From positions 1 through 6,204 of the forward strand of contig WRIA01000037.1 of the NCBI GenBank assembly GCA_009782975.1: 6,204 nt of DNA, in the 5' to 3' direction. A model generated the notes under the pieces. That model had not been told where the DNA came from. It made no database searches and worked only from the letters and a program-made list of their open reading frames with translations. The position numbers and the translations under genes are program-made. This stretch comes from Clostridiales bacterium. GTDB taxonomy: Bacteria > Bacillota_B > Dehalobacteriia > UBA4068. Of the stretch, positions 1-6,023 are shown one piece after another (the first letter of the stretch is position 1; the number at the start of each line of letters is the position of its first letter).

Positions 1-1
1 C

Positions 2-301
2 AAATACGCGGCGGATGTAAAGGCCGTGGGCATAGAACGCTGGGCTAAGGAGCTGCAAGCCCGCAACGAAGCCTTTGGCAAACTTATTAAAGACCGTTTC
101 GACGAAACAGCGTTAAAAAGCGACGTAAAGGTAAAGGAAGCCCGCGCTCTGCTGGACGAATCCTACAAAGGTATGGTAGAAATGATAAACGCCTTGGCGC
201 TGGTGGAAGGGGAGGATGTCTATGTGCCGTTTATGCGCGGCCTTAATGTTGTTATAGAAAAATACGCCTTGGCGCTGGCAAGACGCGGGAAGAAGAAATA
301 G
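2..301 (+). CDS. DUF6261-like protein, C-terminal part (5' end outside window)
   Basis: An open frame enters from the left edge, with its first full codon at base 2, and ends at TAG (299-301), giving 99 visible residues. The GTG at 26 and internal ATGs are not credible starts because the frame stays open and protein-like upstream of them. The sequence is helical and charged. It carries the block INALALVEGEDVYVPF, followed by an LNVVIEKY-type segment and a basic tail (RRGKKK). From memory this pattern matches the C-terminus of DUF6261 proteins, whose function is unknown; I see no catalytic motif, signal peptide or membrane segment. The gene converges on the ATPase operon and shares no obvious role with it. 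No U-rich terminator directly follows its stop; the hairpins at 391-464 lack a U-tract on this strand. The coding call is firm, the family assignment moderate. Confidence 0.72.
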   Translation, partial: KYAADVKAVGIERWAKELQARNEAFGKLIKDRFDETALKSDVKVKEARALLDESYKGMVEMINALALVEGEDVYVPFMRGLNVVIEKYALALARRGKKK

Positions 302-311
302 GGGGGCAACC

Positions 312-385
312 CTGGATTTACCGTCAACCGAGCGAAGCGTGGCGATCCAGAAAAGACATACAAAAACCTTCTGGATTGCTTCGTC
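312..385. repeat. Degenerate compound palindromic repeat
   Basis: CTGGAT (312-317) is inverted at ATCCAG (345-350). The strongest pairing is GCGATCCAGAA (342-352) with TTCTGGATTGC (369-379): 10 of 11 positions are complementary, around a 16-nt spacer. The stretch 322-349 starts CGTCA and ends GATCCA with a 28-nt span, the same span and nearly the same boundaries as the half-elements of the repeat at 1344-1418, so the two may be divergent relatives. The words GGATTGCTTCGTCA and GCGAAGC resemble dispersed palindromic repeats (CGTCATTGCGAG...GAAGCAATCC type) that I recall from many bacterial genomes. Family membership is an inference. Confidence 0.5.
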
Positions 386-390
386 ACCAG

Positions 391-426
391 AGGCAAAGCC
401 AAAATCTACGATTTTCAGCTTTGCCT
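391..426. repeat. Near-perfect 15-bp hairpin
   Basis: AGGCAAAGC (391-399) pairs fully with GCTTTGCCT (418-426). Inside it, AAAATC (401-406) pairs with GATTTT (410-415) around a TAC loop, leaving a small internal loop (C against CA). Fifteen base pairs in 36 bases is well beyond chance for non-coding DNA. Neither strand has a U-tract immediately after the stem, so it is not a canonical intrinsic terminator. It may be a repeat unit or part of a structured RNA. Confidence 0.65.
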
Positions 427-435
427 ACGTGCATA

Positions 436-464
436 CCAGTGGTTTTGCTTTTGCAAAACCCTGG
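436..464. repeat. 12-bp hairpin with TTTT loop
   Basis: CCAG (436-439) pairs with CTGG (461-464) and GGTTTTGC (441-448) pairs with GCAAAACC (453-460), with one bulged T at 440 and a TTTT loop (449-452). It lies only 9 bases after the preceding hairpin, so the two form a tandem of stem-loops. No U-tract follows on either strand. Confidence 0.6.
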
Positions 465-497
465 AAGGCTACGCGGCTCGGTTTACGGTCTATTGTC

Positions 498-518
498 ACC
501 CTGAGCAAAGCGAAGGGT
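498..518. repeat. Short dispersed-type palindrome (ACCCT...AGGGT)
   Basis: ACCCT (498-502) is inverted at AGGGT (514-518), with a GC/GC pair inside and AAA at the centre. Its surroundings, read as CACCCTGAGCAAAGCGAAGG, closely resemble a repeat word I recall as dispersed in many bacterial genomes (CACCCTGAGC-GAAGCGAAGGGTCT type). The assignment is from memory and has not been checked by counting copies in a genome. Confidence 0.5.
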
Positions 519-611
519 CTTAAAGATTCTTCGCGGAGCCTGTGCTGAGCGCAGCGTGAGTGCTCGGTCTACAAAAAAAGCAATTGATAGGCGTTTACTT
601 AGGCACACTAC

Positions 612-645
612 AAAAAAGGAAGCCGTAACAAACGCGGCTTCCTTT
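612..645 (-). terminator. Rho-independent terminator of the V-ATPase operon
   Basis: On the minus strand, GGAAGCCG pairs perfectly with CGGCTTCC around a 9-nt loop (stem 618-625 and 635-642), and the stem is directly followed by TTTTTT (617-612). Three further A-T pairs (AAA at 615-617 against TTT at 643-645) could extend the stem to 11 bp. It begins 25 bases after the ntpD stop, which marks ntpD as the last gene of the operon. On the plus strand the tail is only TTT then AAAA, so termination of the converging DUF6261-like transcript would be weaker. Confidence 0.93.
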
Positions 646-670
646 AAAACGCTATTTTCTATACTTTAAC

Positions 671-1321
671 TCACCATCCGTGGGCCTCGGCCAACAGCAT
701 ATCCTTTACCTTCATCAACCGCACTATATTGGCGCGCTCGTTTTCCTCCAGCTTCATAGAGATATAACGTATGGTATCCTCCATGCCAGGTATCATAACA
801 TATTCCAGCGCGTTTACGCGGCGGCGTGTTTTTTCTATTTCCTCCGCCAGCAGTTGCGAGGTCTTTTCCGCCTCGGCCAGGCGCAGCATATCCCTAAATA
901 CCCGTGCCAAGGCATCCACAGCGGCGTCCAGTTCGCCGGTGGTCATGGCAAAGCTGTAGGGAAATATTTCCCCCGGGTCGTCGCTTTTCATGTGAAAATC
1001 GTAAACCGGCACATTTACGCTCATAACGTTTTGGTAGGATATACTAAGATCCACGCTCTGCTTGGGATAAAGCAGCGCCTGCTCCAGCATTTCCGGGGAC
1101 ATGACGGCGGCGGCCACGGTAAAGGCGGCATGAGCCTTGGCCAGCCCGGTCTCCACATGCTCGCGCAGCTCGCGGTTTTGCTTAACTATCTCCAAAAACT
1201 TTTTCATAAGCTCGTCGCGCTTATCTTTTAACAGCTTATGGCCGCGCCGCGCCGTCTTAAGACGCCTTTTAAGGCGCGTAAGCTCCATGCGGGTAGGTTT
1301 TATGGTGCTGGAAACAGCCAT
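671..1321 (-). CDS. ntpD: V-type ATP synthase subunit D (central rotor shaft)
   Basis: This 216-residue protein is the long coiled-coil shaft subunit. It sits in the A3B3 head and, with F, transmits rotation between catalysis and the membrane ring; it acts on the cytoplasmic face. The N-terminal signature PTRMELTRLKRRL starts near residue 9 and continues into a basic helix up to about 40. The C-terminal helix (about 130-205) contains TRRRVNALEY (165-174), the usual D-family motif. The length matches the family (about 200-215). The ATG start has a strong GGAGGT site (1327-1332) 5 nt upstream. Unlike the tightly packed A/B and C/F junctions, 109 bp separate it from ntpB, and a 75-bp palindromic element fills most of that gap. 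It is the last gene, with the terminator just downstream. Identification is secure. Confidence 0.97.
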   Translation of the reverse strand: MAVSSTIKPTRMELTRLKRRLKTARRGHKLLKDKRDELMKKFLEIVKQNRELREHVETGLAKAHAAFTVAAAVMSPEMLEQALLYPKQSVDLSISYQNVMSVNVPVYDFHMKSDDPGEIFPYSFAMTTGELDAAVDALARVFRDMLRLAEAEKTSQLLAEEIEKTRRRVNALEYVMIPGMEDTIRYISMKLEENERANIVRLMKVKDMLLAEAHGW

Positions 1322-1343
1322 GTTGCACCTCCGAAATACTGTT

Positions 1344-1418
1344 CGTCATTACGGGCTTTACCCGTAATCCCATAGATAACGCATTCACTGGGGATCGCGG
1401 CTTTGGGCCGCAATGACG
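1344..1418. repeat. 75-bp compound palindromic repeat between ntpB and ntpD
   Basis: Two inverted 28-bp arms (1344-1371 and 1391-1418) flank a 19-bp spacer. Each arm starts CGTCATT at its outer end and finishes ATCCC at its inner end. Each arm also folds into its own 8-bp hairpin: 1348-1368 (ATTACGGG with CCCGTAAT) and 1394-1414 (GCGGC with GCCGC at its core). The arms agree at 20 of 28 positions. Every one of the 8 differences lies in a hairpin loop or keeps the pairing (A-T to G-C, G-C to C-G, T-A to T-G). The word CGTCATTGCGG resembles a palindromic repeat family I recall as widespread in bacterial genomes. It lies inside the operon, between the ntpB stop and the ntpD ribosome-binding site, so it must be transcribed. 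Confidence 0.85.
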
Positions 1419-1430
1419 ACGGCTAGAATT

Positions 1431-2810
1431 TTAGTTATCCTGCTTGGGCAGGTATTTGTCTATCATCTCCGGCTTAATACGCTTCAATTCCGTTACCGGC
1501 AGCATGGCAAGAAGCTTCCAACCCAAGGCCAGTGTCTGCTCTATGGAGCGGTTTTCGTCATAACCCTGGGTAACATAGCGGCGCTCGAATTCATCGGCAA
1601 AGCGCGCATAGATAAGGTCGGTGGGGGAAAGGGCGGCCTCGCCCAAAATACTCATAAGCTCCTTCATCTCTTTGCCGGTGGCATAAGCCGCCATAATCTG
1701 ATTCATGGTGCCGGCATGATCCTCGCGGGTCTTGCCTTCGCCTATGCCCTTATCCTTTAAGCGGGAAAGGGACGGCAGCACATCCACGGGGGGCATAACG
1801 CCGCGGCGGTGCAACTCCCGGGAGAGTATTATCTGGCCTTCCGTAATGTAACCGGTAAGGTCGGGTATGGGGTGAGTTATGTCGTCTTCCGGCATGGTAA
1901 GGATGGGTATCATGGTAATGGAGCCGGGGTTTTCCAACCGGCGACCGGCGCGCTCGTACATAGTGGCCAGGTCGGTATAGAGATAACCGGGATAACCACG
2001 GCGGCCCGGCACTTCCTTGCGGGCGGCGGAAACCTCGCGCAGGGCCTCAGCGTAATTTGTGATATCCGTAAGTATGACCAGCACGTGCATACCCATATCG
2101 AAGGCCAAATATTCGGCGGCGGTAAGGGCCATACGCGGGGTGGAGATACGTTCTATGGCCGGGTCGTTGGCCAGATTATTGAACAGCACCGTGCGGTCTA
2201 TAGCGCCGGTACGGCGGAACTCCTGCACAAAGAACTCCGCTTCCTCGAAGGTGATGCCGATAGCGGCGAATACCACCGCGAAGTTGGCGGTGCCGGAAAG
2301 CACCCGCGCCTGACGGGCTATTTGCGCCGCCAGATTTGCGTGGGGCAGGCCGGAGCCGGAGAATATGGGCAGCTTTTGCCCGCGCACCAGCGTATTAAGG
2401 CCGTCGATGGTGGAAATACCCGTCTGGATGAATTCGGAAGGATAATCCCGCGCCGCCGGATTCATGGGCAGGCCGTTGATATCGCGGTAGCTTTCGGCCA
2501 GTATATCCGGGCCGCCGTCTATGGGACGGCCCATGCCGTTGAATACCCGGCCCAGCATATCGGCGGAAACGCCCAGTTGCAGCGGGTGGCCCAAAAAGCG
2601 CACCTTGCTCTCGGCCAGATTTATGCCGGAGGAGCTTTCGAACAATTGCACCACAGCGTTATCGCCGTTTACCTCCAGCACCTTGCAGCGGCGGGTAGTG
2701 CCATCCGGCAGCCCTATTTCGGCCAACTCGTCATAGGTTACGCCTTCCACCTTGCGCACCACCATAAGCGGGCCTGCTATTTCTTGAATAGTTTTATACT
2801 CGCGTATCAT
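1431..2810 (-). CDS. ntpB: V-type ATP synthase subunit B (non-catalytic/regulatory head subunit)
   Basis: This 459-residue subunit alternates with A in the cytoplasmic A3B3 hexamer and contributes to the nucleotide sites at A/B interfaces. The N-terminal beta-barrel region covers about residues 1-75. The segment at the P-loop position reads [10 protein letters not shown] (151-160), lacking the GKT of a true Walker A, as is normal for B. PSLSRL (346-351) is the conserved block; R350 corresponds to the arginine finger described for E. hirae Ntp[17 protein letters not shown] (about 244-259) and [14 protein letters not shown] (269-282) are also typical, and the length matches the family. The ATG overlaps the ntpA stop as ATGA (4 nt), with GGGAGG (2820-2825) 9 nt upstream inside ntpA, so translation is probably coupled to ntpA. 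Nothing is missing. Confidence 0.98.
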   Translation of the reverse strand: MIREYKTIQEIAGPLMVVRKVEGVTYDELAEIGLPDGTTRRCKVLEVNGDNAVVQLFESSSGINLAESKVRFLGHPLQLGVSADMLGRVFNGMGRPIDGGPDILAESYRDINGLPMNPAARDYPSEFIQTGISTIDGLNTLVRGQKLPIFSGSGLPHANLAAQIARQARVLSGTANFAVVFAAIGITFEEAEFFVQEFRRTGAIDRTVLFNNLANDPAIERISTPRMALTAAEYLAFDMGMHVLVILTDITNYAEALREVSAARKEVPGRRGYPGYLYTDLATMYERAGRRLENPGSITMIPILTMPEDDITHPIPDLTGYITEGQIILSRELHRRGVMPPVDVLPSLSRLKDKGIGEGKTREDHAGTMNQIMAAYATGKEMKELMSILGEAALSPTDLIYARFADEFERRYVTQGYDENRSIEQTLALGWKLLAMLPVTELKRIKPEMIDKYLPKQDN

Positions 2811-4585
2811 TCCTTGCTGCCTCCCTTCGCGACGGCCTGCGCTATCTCGGCTTCCATCTGTCGCTTTATTTCATCATAGACCGTTTTATACTGATCGGCA
2901 GGTACGCTCTTGGCCCGGCCCAAGGTCTCGCGGACGGAGATGGAGATCAAGTCCTGCAAAGCGGCGCCGGATTGCAAAGCATCGCGGCACAGTTGATTAT
3001 AATGCAATATCAACTGCATAAGGCGGGCCTGGCGGTCGTAGGTAGAGAAGCTGTCCACATCTATAAAGGCGTTCTGCTGAAGGAAATCCTCCCGTATCAT
3101 CTTGGCTACTTCCAGCGTCAACTGGTCCCCCGCGGAAAGGGAATCTTTACCCACCAGCTGCACTATCTCGTTTAGGGTAGCTTCCTCCTGCAAGGTGCTG
3201 ATGAATTGCTCCCGCCCGCGCATAAACTCCTTGCCCAGGTTTTCGTCATACCATTCCTTCAGGGAATCCTGATACAGGGAGTAAGATGTAAGCCAGTTGA
3301 TGGCCGGGAAATGGCGGCGGTAAGCCAAGGAAGCGTCCAGGCCCCAATACACCTTTACTATGCGCATGGTGCCCTGGGAAACAGGCTCGGAGGTATCTCC
3401 GCCGGGGGGGGAGACCGCGCCGATAGAGGTAAGCGAACCCTGGCGCTCCTCGCTGCCGCAGCAGGATACCACGCCGGAGCGCTCGTAGAACTGGGCCAGG
3501 CGGGAAGAAAGGTAAGCCGGATAGCCTTCCTCTCCGGGCATTTCCTCCAGGCGGCCGGACATCTCGCGCAAGGCCTCGGCCCAGCGGGAGGTGGAATCGG
3601 CGATGACCGCCACAGCATAGCCCATATCGCGGTAGTATTCCGCTATGGTGATACCGGTATAGATGGAGGCTTCCCGCGCCGCCACCGGCATATCGGAAGT
3701 ATTTGCTATCATGACCGTGCGCTTCATAAGGGTCTCGCCGGTGCGGGGGTCTTTAAGCTCCGGGAATTCCCGCAGCACGTCCGTCATTTCGTTACCACGT
3801 TCCCCGCAGCCGATATAGATGACAACATCCACATCGCTCCATTTAGCCAACTGATGCTGCACCACCGTTTTGCCGGAGCCGAAGGGGCCGGGTACGGCGG
3901 CGGTACCGCCTTTGGCCAGGGGGAACAATGTGTCGATAACACGCTGCCCGGTACTCATAGGCACCTTGGGCGGATACTTTTGTTTATAGGGACGGCCCAC
4001 GCGCACCGGCCAGTGCTGCAGCATTGTAAGCTCGTGCACTTTGCCCTCCGCGTCCTTTATGCGGGCGATATTTTCCATAATAGTATAGCTGCCGACCGGA
4101 GCTAAGTGTTCCAAAGTGCCGGAAATTCGCGGCGGCACCATTATCTTATGCTCCACCACCGGGCCTTCCTGCACCGTTCCCAAAACATCGCCGCCTATGA
4201 CGGTCTGGCCGACCTTTGCCACGGGCTTGAATTCCCAGCGGCGCGTCCTATCCAATGCCGGGGTCTCCACACCCCTGGTTATGGTGGGGCCGGTCTGGGC
4301 CCGTATCACCTCCAGCGGGCGCTGGATACCGTCATAAATGGTTTCGATAAGGCCCGGGCCCAGCTCAACAGCCAGTGGATTACCGGTGGTTTCCACGTGC
4401 TGGCCGGGGCCTAAGCCGGAGGTCTCCTCGTAGACCTGGATGGCGGCGGAATCGCCGGTCATGCTCAATATTTCGCCGATAAGCCTTTGCTCTCCCACGC
4501 GCACCACATCGGCCATATTGGCTTCGGCCAAGCCGGTGGCCACCACCAGCGGGCCGGATACCTTGACTATAGTACCTTTGCTCAT
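2807..4585 (-). CDS. ntpA: V-type ATP synthase subunit A (catalytic)
   Basis: This 592-residue catalytic subunit hydrolyses or makes ATP in the A3B3 head and drives H+ or Na+ movement through the membrane sector. Which ion is used cannot be told without the K ring subunit. The N-terminal barrel (1-70) is followed by the non-homologous bulge region typical of A (about 110-190). The P-loop is GPFGSGKT (233-240), the catalytic glutamate lies in GERGNE (E262), and the Walker B strand ends at D330 ([11 protein letters not shown]). SPPGGD (392-397) and RHFPAINW (424-431) are also conserved. The P-loop has Ser where eukaryotic V-ATPases carry a redox-sensitive Cys, as in other bacterial forms. The ATG has an AGAAGG site 7 nt upstream and a further GGAGG about 15 nt upstream. 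A 51-bp gap separates it from the F gene, while its stop overlaps ntpB. It is full length and intact. Confidence 0.98.
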   Translation of the reverse strand: MSKGTIVKVSGPLVVATGLAEANMADVVRVGEQRLIGEILSMTGDSAAIQVYEETSGLGPGQHVETTGNPLAVELGPGLIETIYDGIQRPLEVIRAQTGPTITRGVETPALDRTRRWEFKPVAKVGQTVIGGDVLGTVQEGPVVEHKIMVPPRISGTLEHLAPVGSYTIMENIARIKDAEGKVHELTMLQHWPVRVGRPYKQKYPPKVPMSTGQRVIDTLFPLAKGGTAAVPGPFGSGKTVVQHQLAKWSDVDVVIYIGCGERGNEMTDVLREFPELKDPRTGETLMKRTVMIANTSDMPVAAREASIYTGITIAEYYRDMGYAVAVIADSTSRWAEALREMSGRLEEMPGEEGYPAYLSSRLAQFYERSGVVSCCGSEERQGSLTSIGAVSPPGGDTSEPVSQGTMRIVKVYWGLDASLAYRRHFPAINWLTSYSLYQDSLKEWYDENLGKEFMRGREQFISTLQEEATLNEIVQLVGKDSLSAGDQLTLEVAKMIREDFLQQNAFIDVDSFSTYDRQARLMQLILHYNQLCRDALQSGAALQDLISISVRETLGRAKSVPADQYKTVYDEIKRQMEAEIAQAVAKGGSKE

Positions 4586-4616
4586 ATACTAACCTTCTTT
4601 CCTCCAGGAATTATCT

Positions 4617-4637
4617 ATAATAAATTAAATTTATTAT
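4617..4637. repeat. AT-only 21-bp palindrome between the F and A genes
   Basis: Ten bases on each side of A4627 form a perfect inverted repeat (ATAATAAATT / AATTTATTAT) made only of A and T. It begins at the stop codon of the F gene and occupies much of the 51-bp gap before ntpA. As RNA it would be a weak hairpin with no U-tract, so it is not a convincing terminator. It could be a protein-binding site, an unstructured AT-rich ribosome-standby region for ntpA, or chance in AT-rich spacer DNA. Confidence 0.45.
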
Positions 4638-4954
4638 TACTGATTCCCAAAAATATCCATACCAACGGCCCGCTCCACGGAACTGCGCAGGGCGTTCATG
4701 CCAATACCTAAAGAGCCGGCCTTGCCCGGTATAAGTATGATGGCGGGTATTACCGCATCCTTGTTATGTTCTATTTCCGCCGCAAGCTCGGCGGCCAGGG
4801 TCTCCGTAATATAGATCACCGCATAATTACCGCTGGTCAATTCCGCAAGCTGCGCGCGGCCTTCGGCGGCGTTCTCCGCAAAAAACACATCCAAGCCCAG
4901 TGCCTTAAAACCCAGTACGCTTTCCCTGTCGCCAAGCACCGCTACACTATACAT
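4637..4954 (-). CDS. ntpG: V-type ATP synthase subunit F (rotor shaft; NtpG in E. hirae naming)
   Basis: This 105-residue subunit binds D in the central stalk of the rotary ATPase. It starts MYSVAVLGDRESVLGFKAL, the family's N-terminal beta-strand and glycine turn. It continues with YAVIYITE (44-51), PAIILIPG (70-77) and SVERAVG (92-98), consistent with the Rossmann-like F fold. The open frame extends 13 codons further upstream, but those codons lie inside ntpC and do not resemble F. The ATG at 4954 gives the family's normal length of about 100-105. That ATG overlaps the last 8 nt of ntpC. No good Shine-Dalgarno sits at normal spacing (AAAGG lies about 13 nt upstream), so translation probably depends on coupling to ntpC. 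F is the usual symbol; the E. hirae gene at this place in the operon is ntpG. Confidence 0.94.
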   Translation of the reverse strand: MYSVAVLGDRESVLGFKALGLDVFFAENAAEGRAQLAELTSGNYAVIYITETLAAELAAEIEHNKDAVIPAIILIPGKAGSLGIGMNALRSSVERAVGMDIFGNQ

Positions 4955-5957
4955 ATATCTCACGCAACCTTTCACGGATGGTCTGCGGGGCAATGCCCGC
5001 GGCTAGGCCGGTCATAATAATGCGCACGGCGGTAAATTCCACTTCCTTGGCGGCCAGGTGGAAGATTACAGGCTGCTCGCCAAATGGCACATAGCGGGCC
5101 TTGGCCAAATAAGCGGAAACAGCGTTATCCGTAAGGCGTTCAAATTCCGTCATATCGTCGGCACTGCCGCCGGAAATTACAGCTTGAGCGGCGGCGCCCG
5201 CTTCCTTTAAGCCTGTCGTGGCATAAAAATCCTCCACAGAAGAGCCGGAAACCATAAGCTCTACGATCCTCGTTACATCTACGGTACCGCCTTCATGCAG
5301 CATGGAACGGAGAAAATCCGCCCCTTTGCCTATTCGCGTACTGCGCACCGCGCTTTTTAAATTGGCCGCGTCTATGCTGACACGAACATAATCCTCCAGA
5401 AACTTGCTTTCGGTTTCCAGCGCCAGTTCGTGCATTTCCGCATAATAAGCGCGATCCAGCAAAGAATCGGCCAGTTGAGGGTCGCGCGTGGTGCCGAGCA
5501 TTTCTCTGGCTTCCGCCAAGGCGTACTGCAATTTTAGCGGAATACCGATAAAATAGGAAGTCAGCAAAGCCTGGGCCAACTGGCGCGAGGGCAACCGCCC
5601 GGCTTCGGAAAGCAGGCGTTGGGAATCCAGACCCAAGGCCTCGGATTTCAGCAGCACCTTGGCATTATGATAATCGTATTTTATGCGAAATATATCCAGC
5701 ATACGCTGGTCGGGGGCGAAAAAGGCCACATCGGCAAAGGTTTTTTCCCTTTCCGCGCTCAAAGCTGCTTCCAGGCCTTGGGCCGTAAAATCGCTTATCT
5801 CGCCGTAACCGCATTCTTGCAGTATCCTGGCTGCTTCTTCCGTATTACCGGCTTCCAACATCAATTCCATACGCTCGCGGTTAAGCATTTGTGCCTCCAG
5901 CGAACGCAGACGGGTGGTCAAAAAACAATAATCCCGGTCATCCCTGTGTGGGGCCAA
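4947..5957 (-). CDS. ntpC: V-type ATP synthase subunit C (central stalk, links rotor to membrane ring; d-type)
   Basis: This 336-residue all-helical subunit (homologous to eukaryotic subunit d) sits as a socket on the membrane c-ring and holds the D/F shaft. Family-like blocks are DYCFLTTRLRSLEAQ near the N-terminus (9-23), DIFRIKYDYHNAKVLLK (88-104), DRAYYAEM (168-175), SIDAANLKSAVR (194-205), and a C-terminal EVEFTAVRIIMTGLAAGI segment (315-332). The start is TTG: an in-frame TAG lies seven codons upstream, and the first in-frame ATG (residue 24) would remove the conserved N-terminal helix. AAGGAGG sits 7 nt before the TTG. The stop overlaps the F-subunit gene by 8 nt, and a hairpin separates it from ntpE. 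Length fits the family (about 320-350). Confidence 0.95.
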   Translation of the reverse strand: MAPHRDDRDYCFLTTRLRSLEAQMLNRERMELMLEAGNTEEAARILQECGYGEISDFTAQGLEAALSAEREKTFADVAFFAPDQRMLDIFRIKYDYHNAKVLLKSEALGLDSQRLLSEAGRLPSRQLAQALLTSYFIGIPLKLQYALAEAREMLGTTRDPQLADSLLDRAYYAEMHELALETESKFLEDYVRVSIDAANLKSAVRSTRIGKGADFLRSMLHEGGTVDVTRIVELMVSGSSVEDFYATTGLKEAGAAAQAVISGGSADDMTEFERLTDNAVSAYLAKARYVPFGEQPVIFHLAAKEVEFTAVRIIMTGLAAGIAPQTIRERLREIYV

Positions 5958-5964
5958 AAGGCTC

Positions 5965-5971
5965 CCTCCTT
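5965..5971 (-). promoter_or_regulatory. Strong ribosome-binding site fixing the TTG start of ntpC
   Basis: A full AAGGAGG lies 7 nt upstream of the TTG at 5957-5955. It supports TTG as the true start, since no ATG or GTG occurs in frame between the upstream TAG and residue 24. A near-consensus site may compensate for the weak start codon. Confidence 0.85.
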
Positions 5972-6003
5972 CCTACCCTGCTTTCTTACAAAAAGCCAAA
6001 AAT

Positions 6004-6023
6004 AAGCCGGATAAAGGCGGCTT
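6004..6023 (-). other. Intercistronic stem-loop between ntpE and ntpC (possible attenuator)
   Basis: On the minus strand, AAGCCG pairs with CGGCTT around an 8-nt loop, and the stem is followed by ATTTTTGGCTTTTTG. The stem starts at the last base of the ntpE stop codon. The short stem and interrupted U-tract make it a weak, perhaps leaky, terminator or an mRNA-processing or stability element. It cannot be a full stop, because ntpC and the genes after it have no obvious promoter of their own here. Confidence 0.5.

Larger units (their letters stand above)
302..611. other. Convergent intergenic region filled with short palindromes
   Basis: This 310-bp gap separates the DUF6261-like gene from the terminator of the ATPase operon. 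No reading frame here looks like a protein; the open stretches run straight through inverted repeats. Bases 312-385, 391-426, 436-464 and 498-518 each contain a palindrome, annotated separately. Bases 519-611 hold no clear structure, only a partial direct repeat: GCTCGGTCTAC at 562-572 echoes GCTCGGTTTAC at 476-486. No tRNA, promoter or riboswitch is recognisable. Confidence 0.7.

Noticed and set aside
151..160. Degraded P-loop in subunit B (protein residues 151-160 of ntpB) as a sign of inactivation.
   Set aside because: Absence of the Walker A lysine is normal for the non-catalytic B subunit of V-type ATPases.
391..464. Intrinsic terminator for the DUF6261-like gene.
   Set aside because: Both stems are strong, but neither is followed by a U-tract on the plus strand, so canonical termination is not supported.
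302..520. CRISPR array.
   Set aside because: The repeats are inverted and unlike one another; there is no regular direct repeat with uniform spacers and no cas gene.
339..548. Small open frame (69 codons) in the intergenic region.
   Set aside because: It runs through the arms of several palindromes, and its translation has the look of translated repeat DNA rather than of a protein.
1809..2879. Long open frame (356 codons) on the plus strand opposite ntpB.
   Set aside because: It is fully antisense to a clear ntpB, its translation is rich in His/Gly/Gln with no recognisable domain, and its openness follows from the codon bias of ntpB.
3206..4105. Long open frame (299 codons) on the plus strand opposite ntpA.
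   Set aside because: It is antisense to the conserved catalytic core of ntpA, with no family resemblance and no ribosome-binding site that stands out.
4955..4993. Upstream ATG that would lengthen the F subunit by 13 residues.
   Set aside because: The extra residues overlap the ntpC coding end and do not resemble F; starting at 4954 gives the family's normal N-terminus and length.
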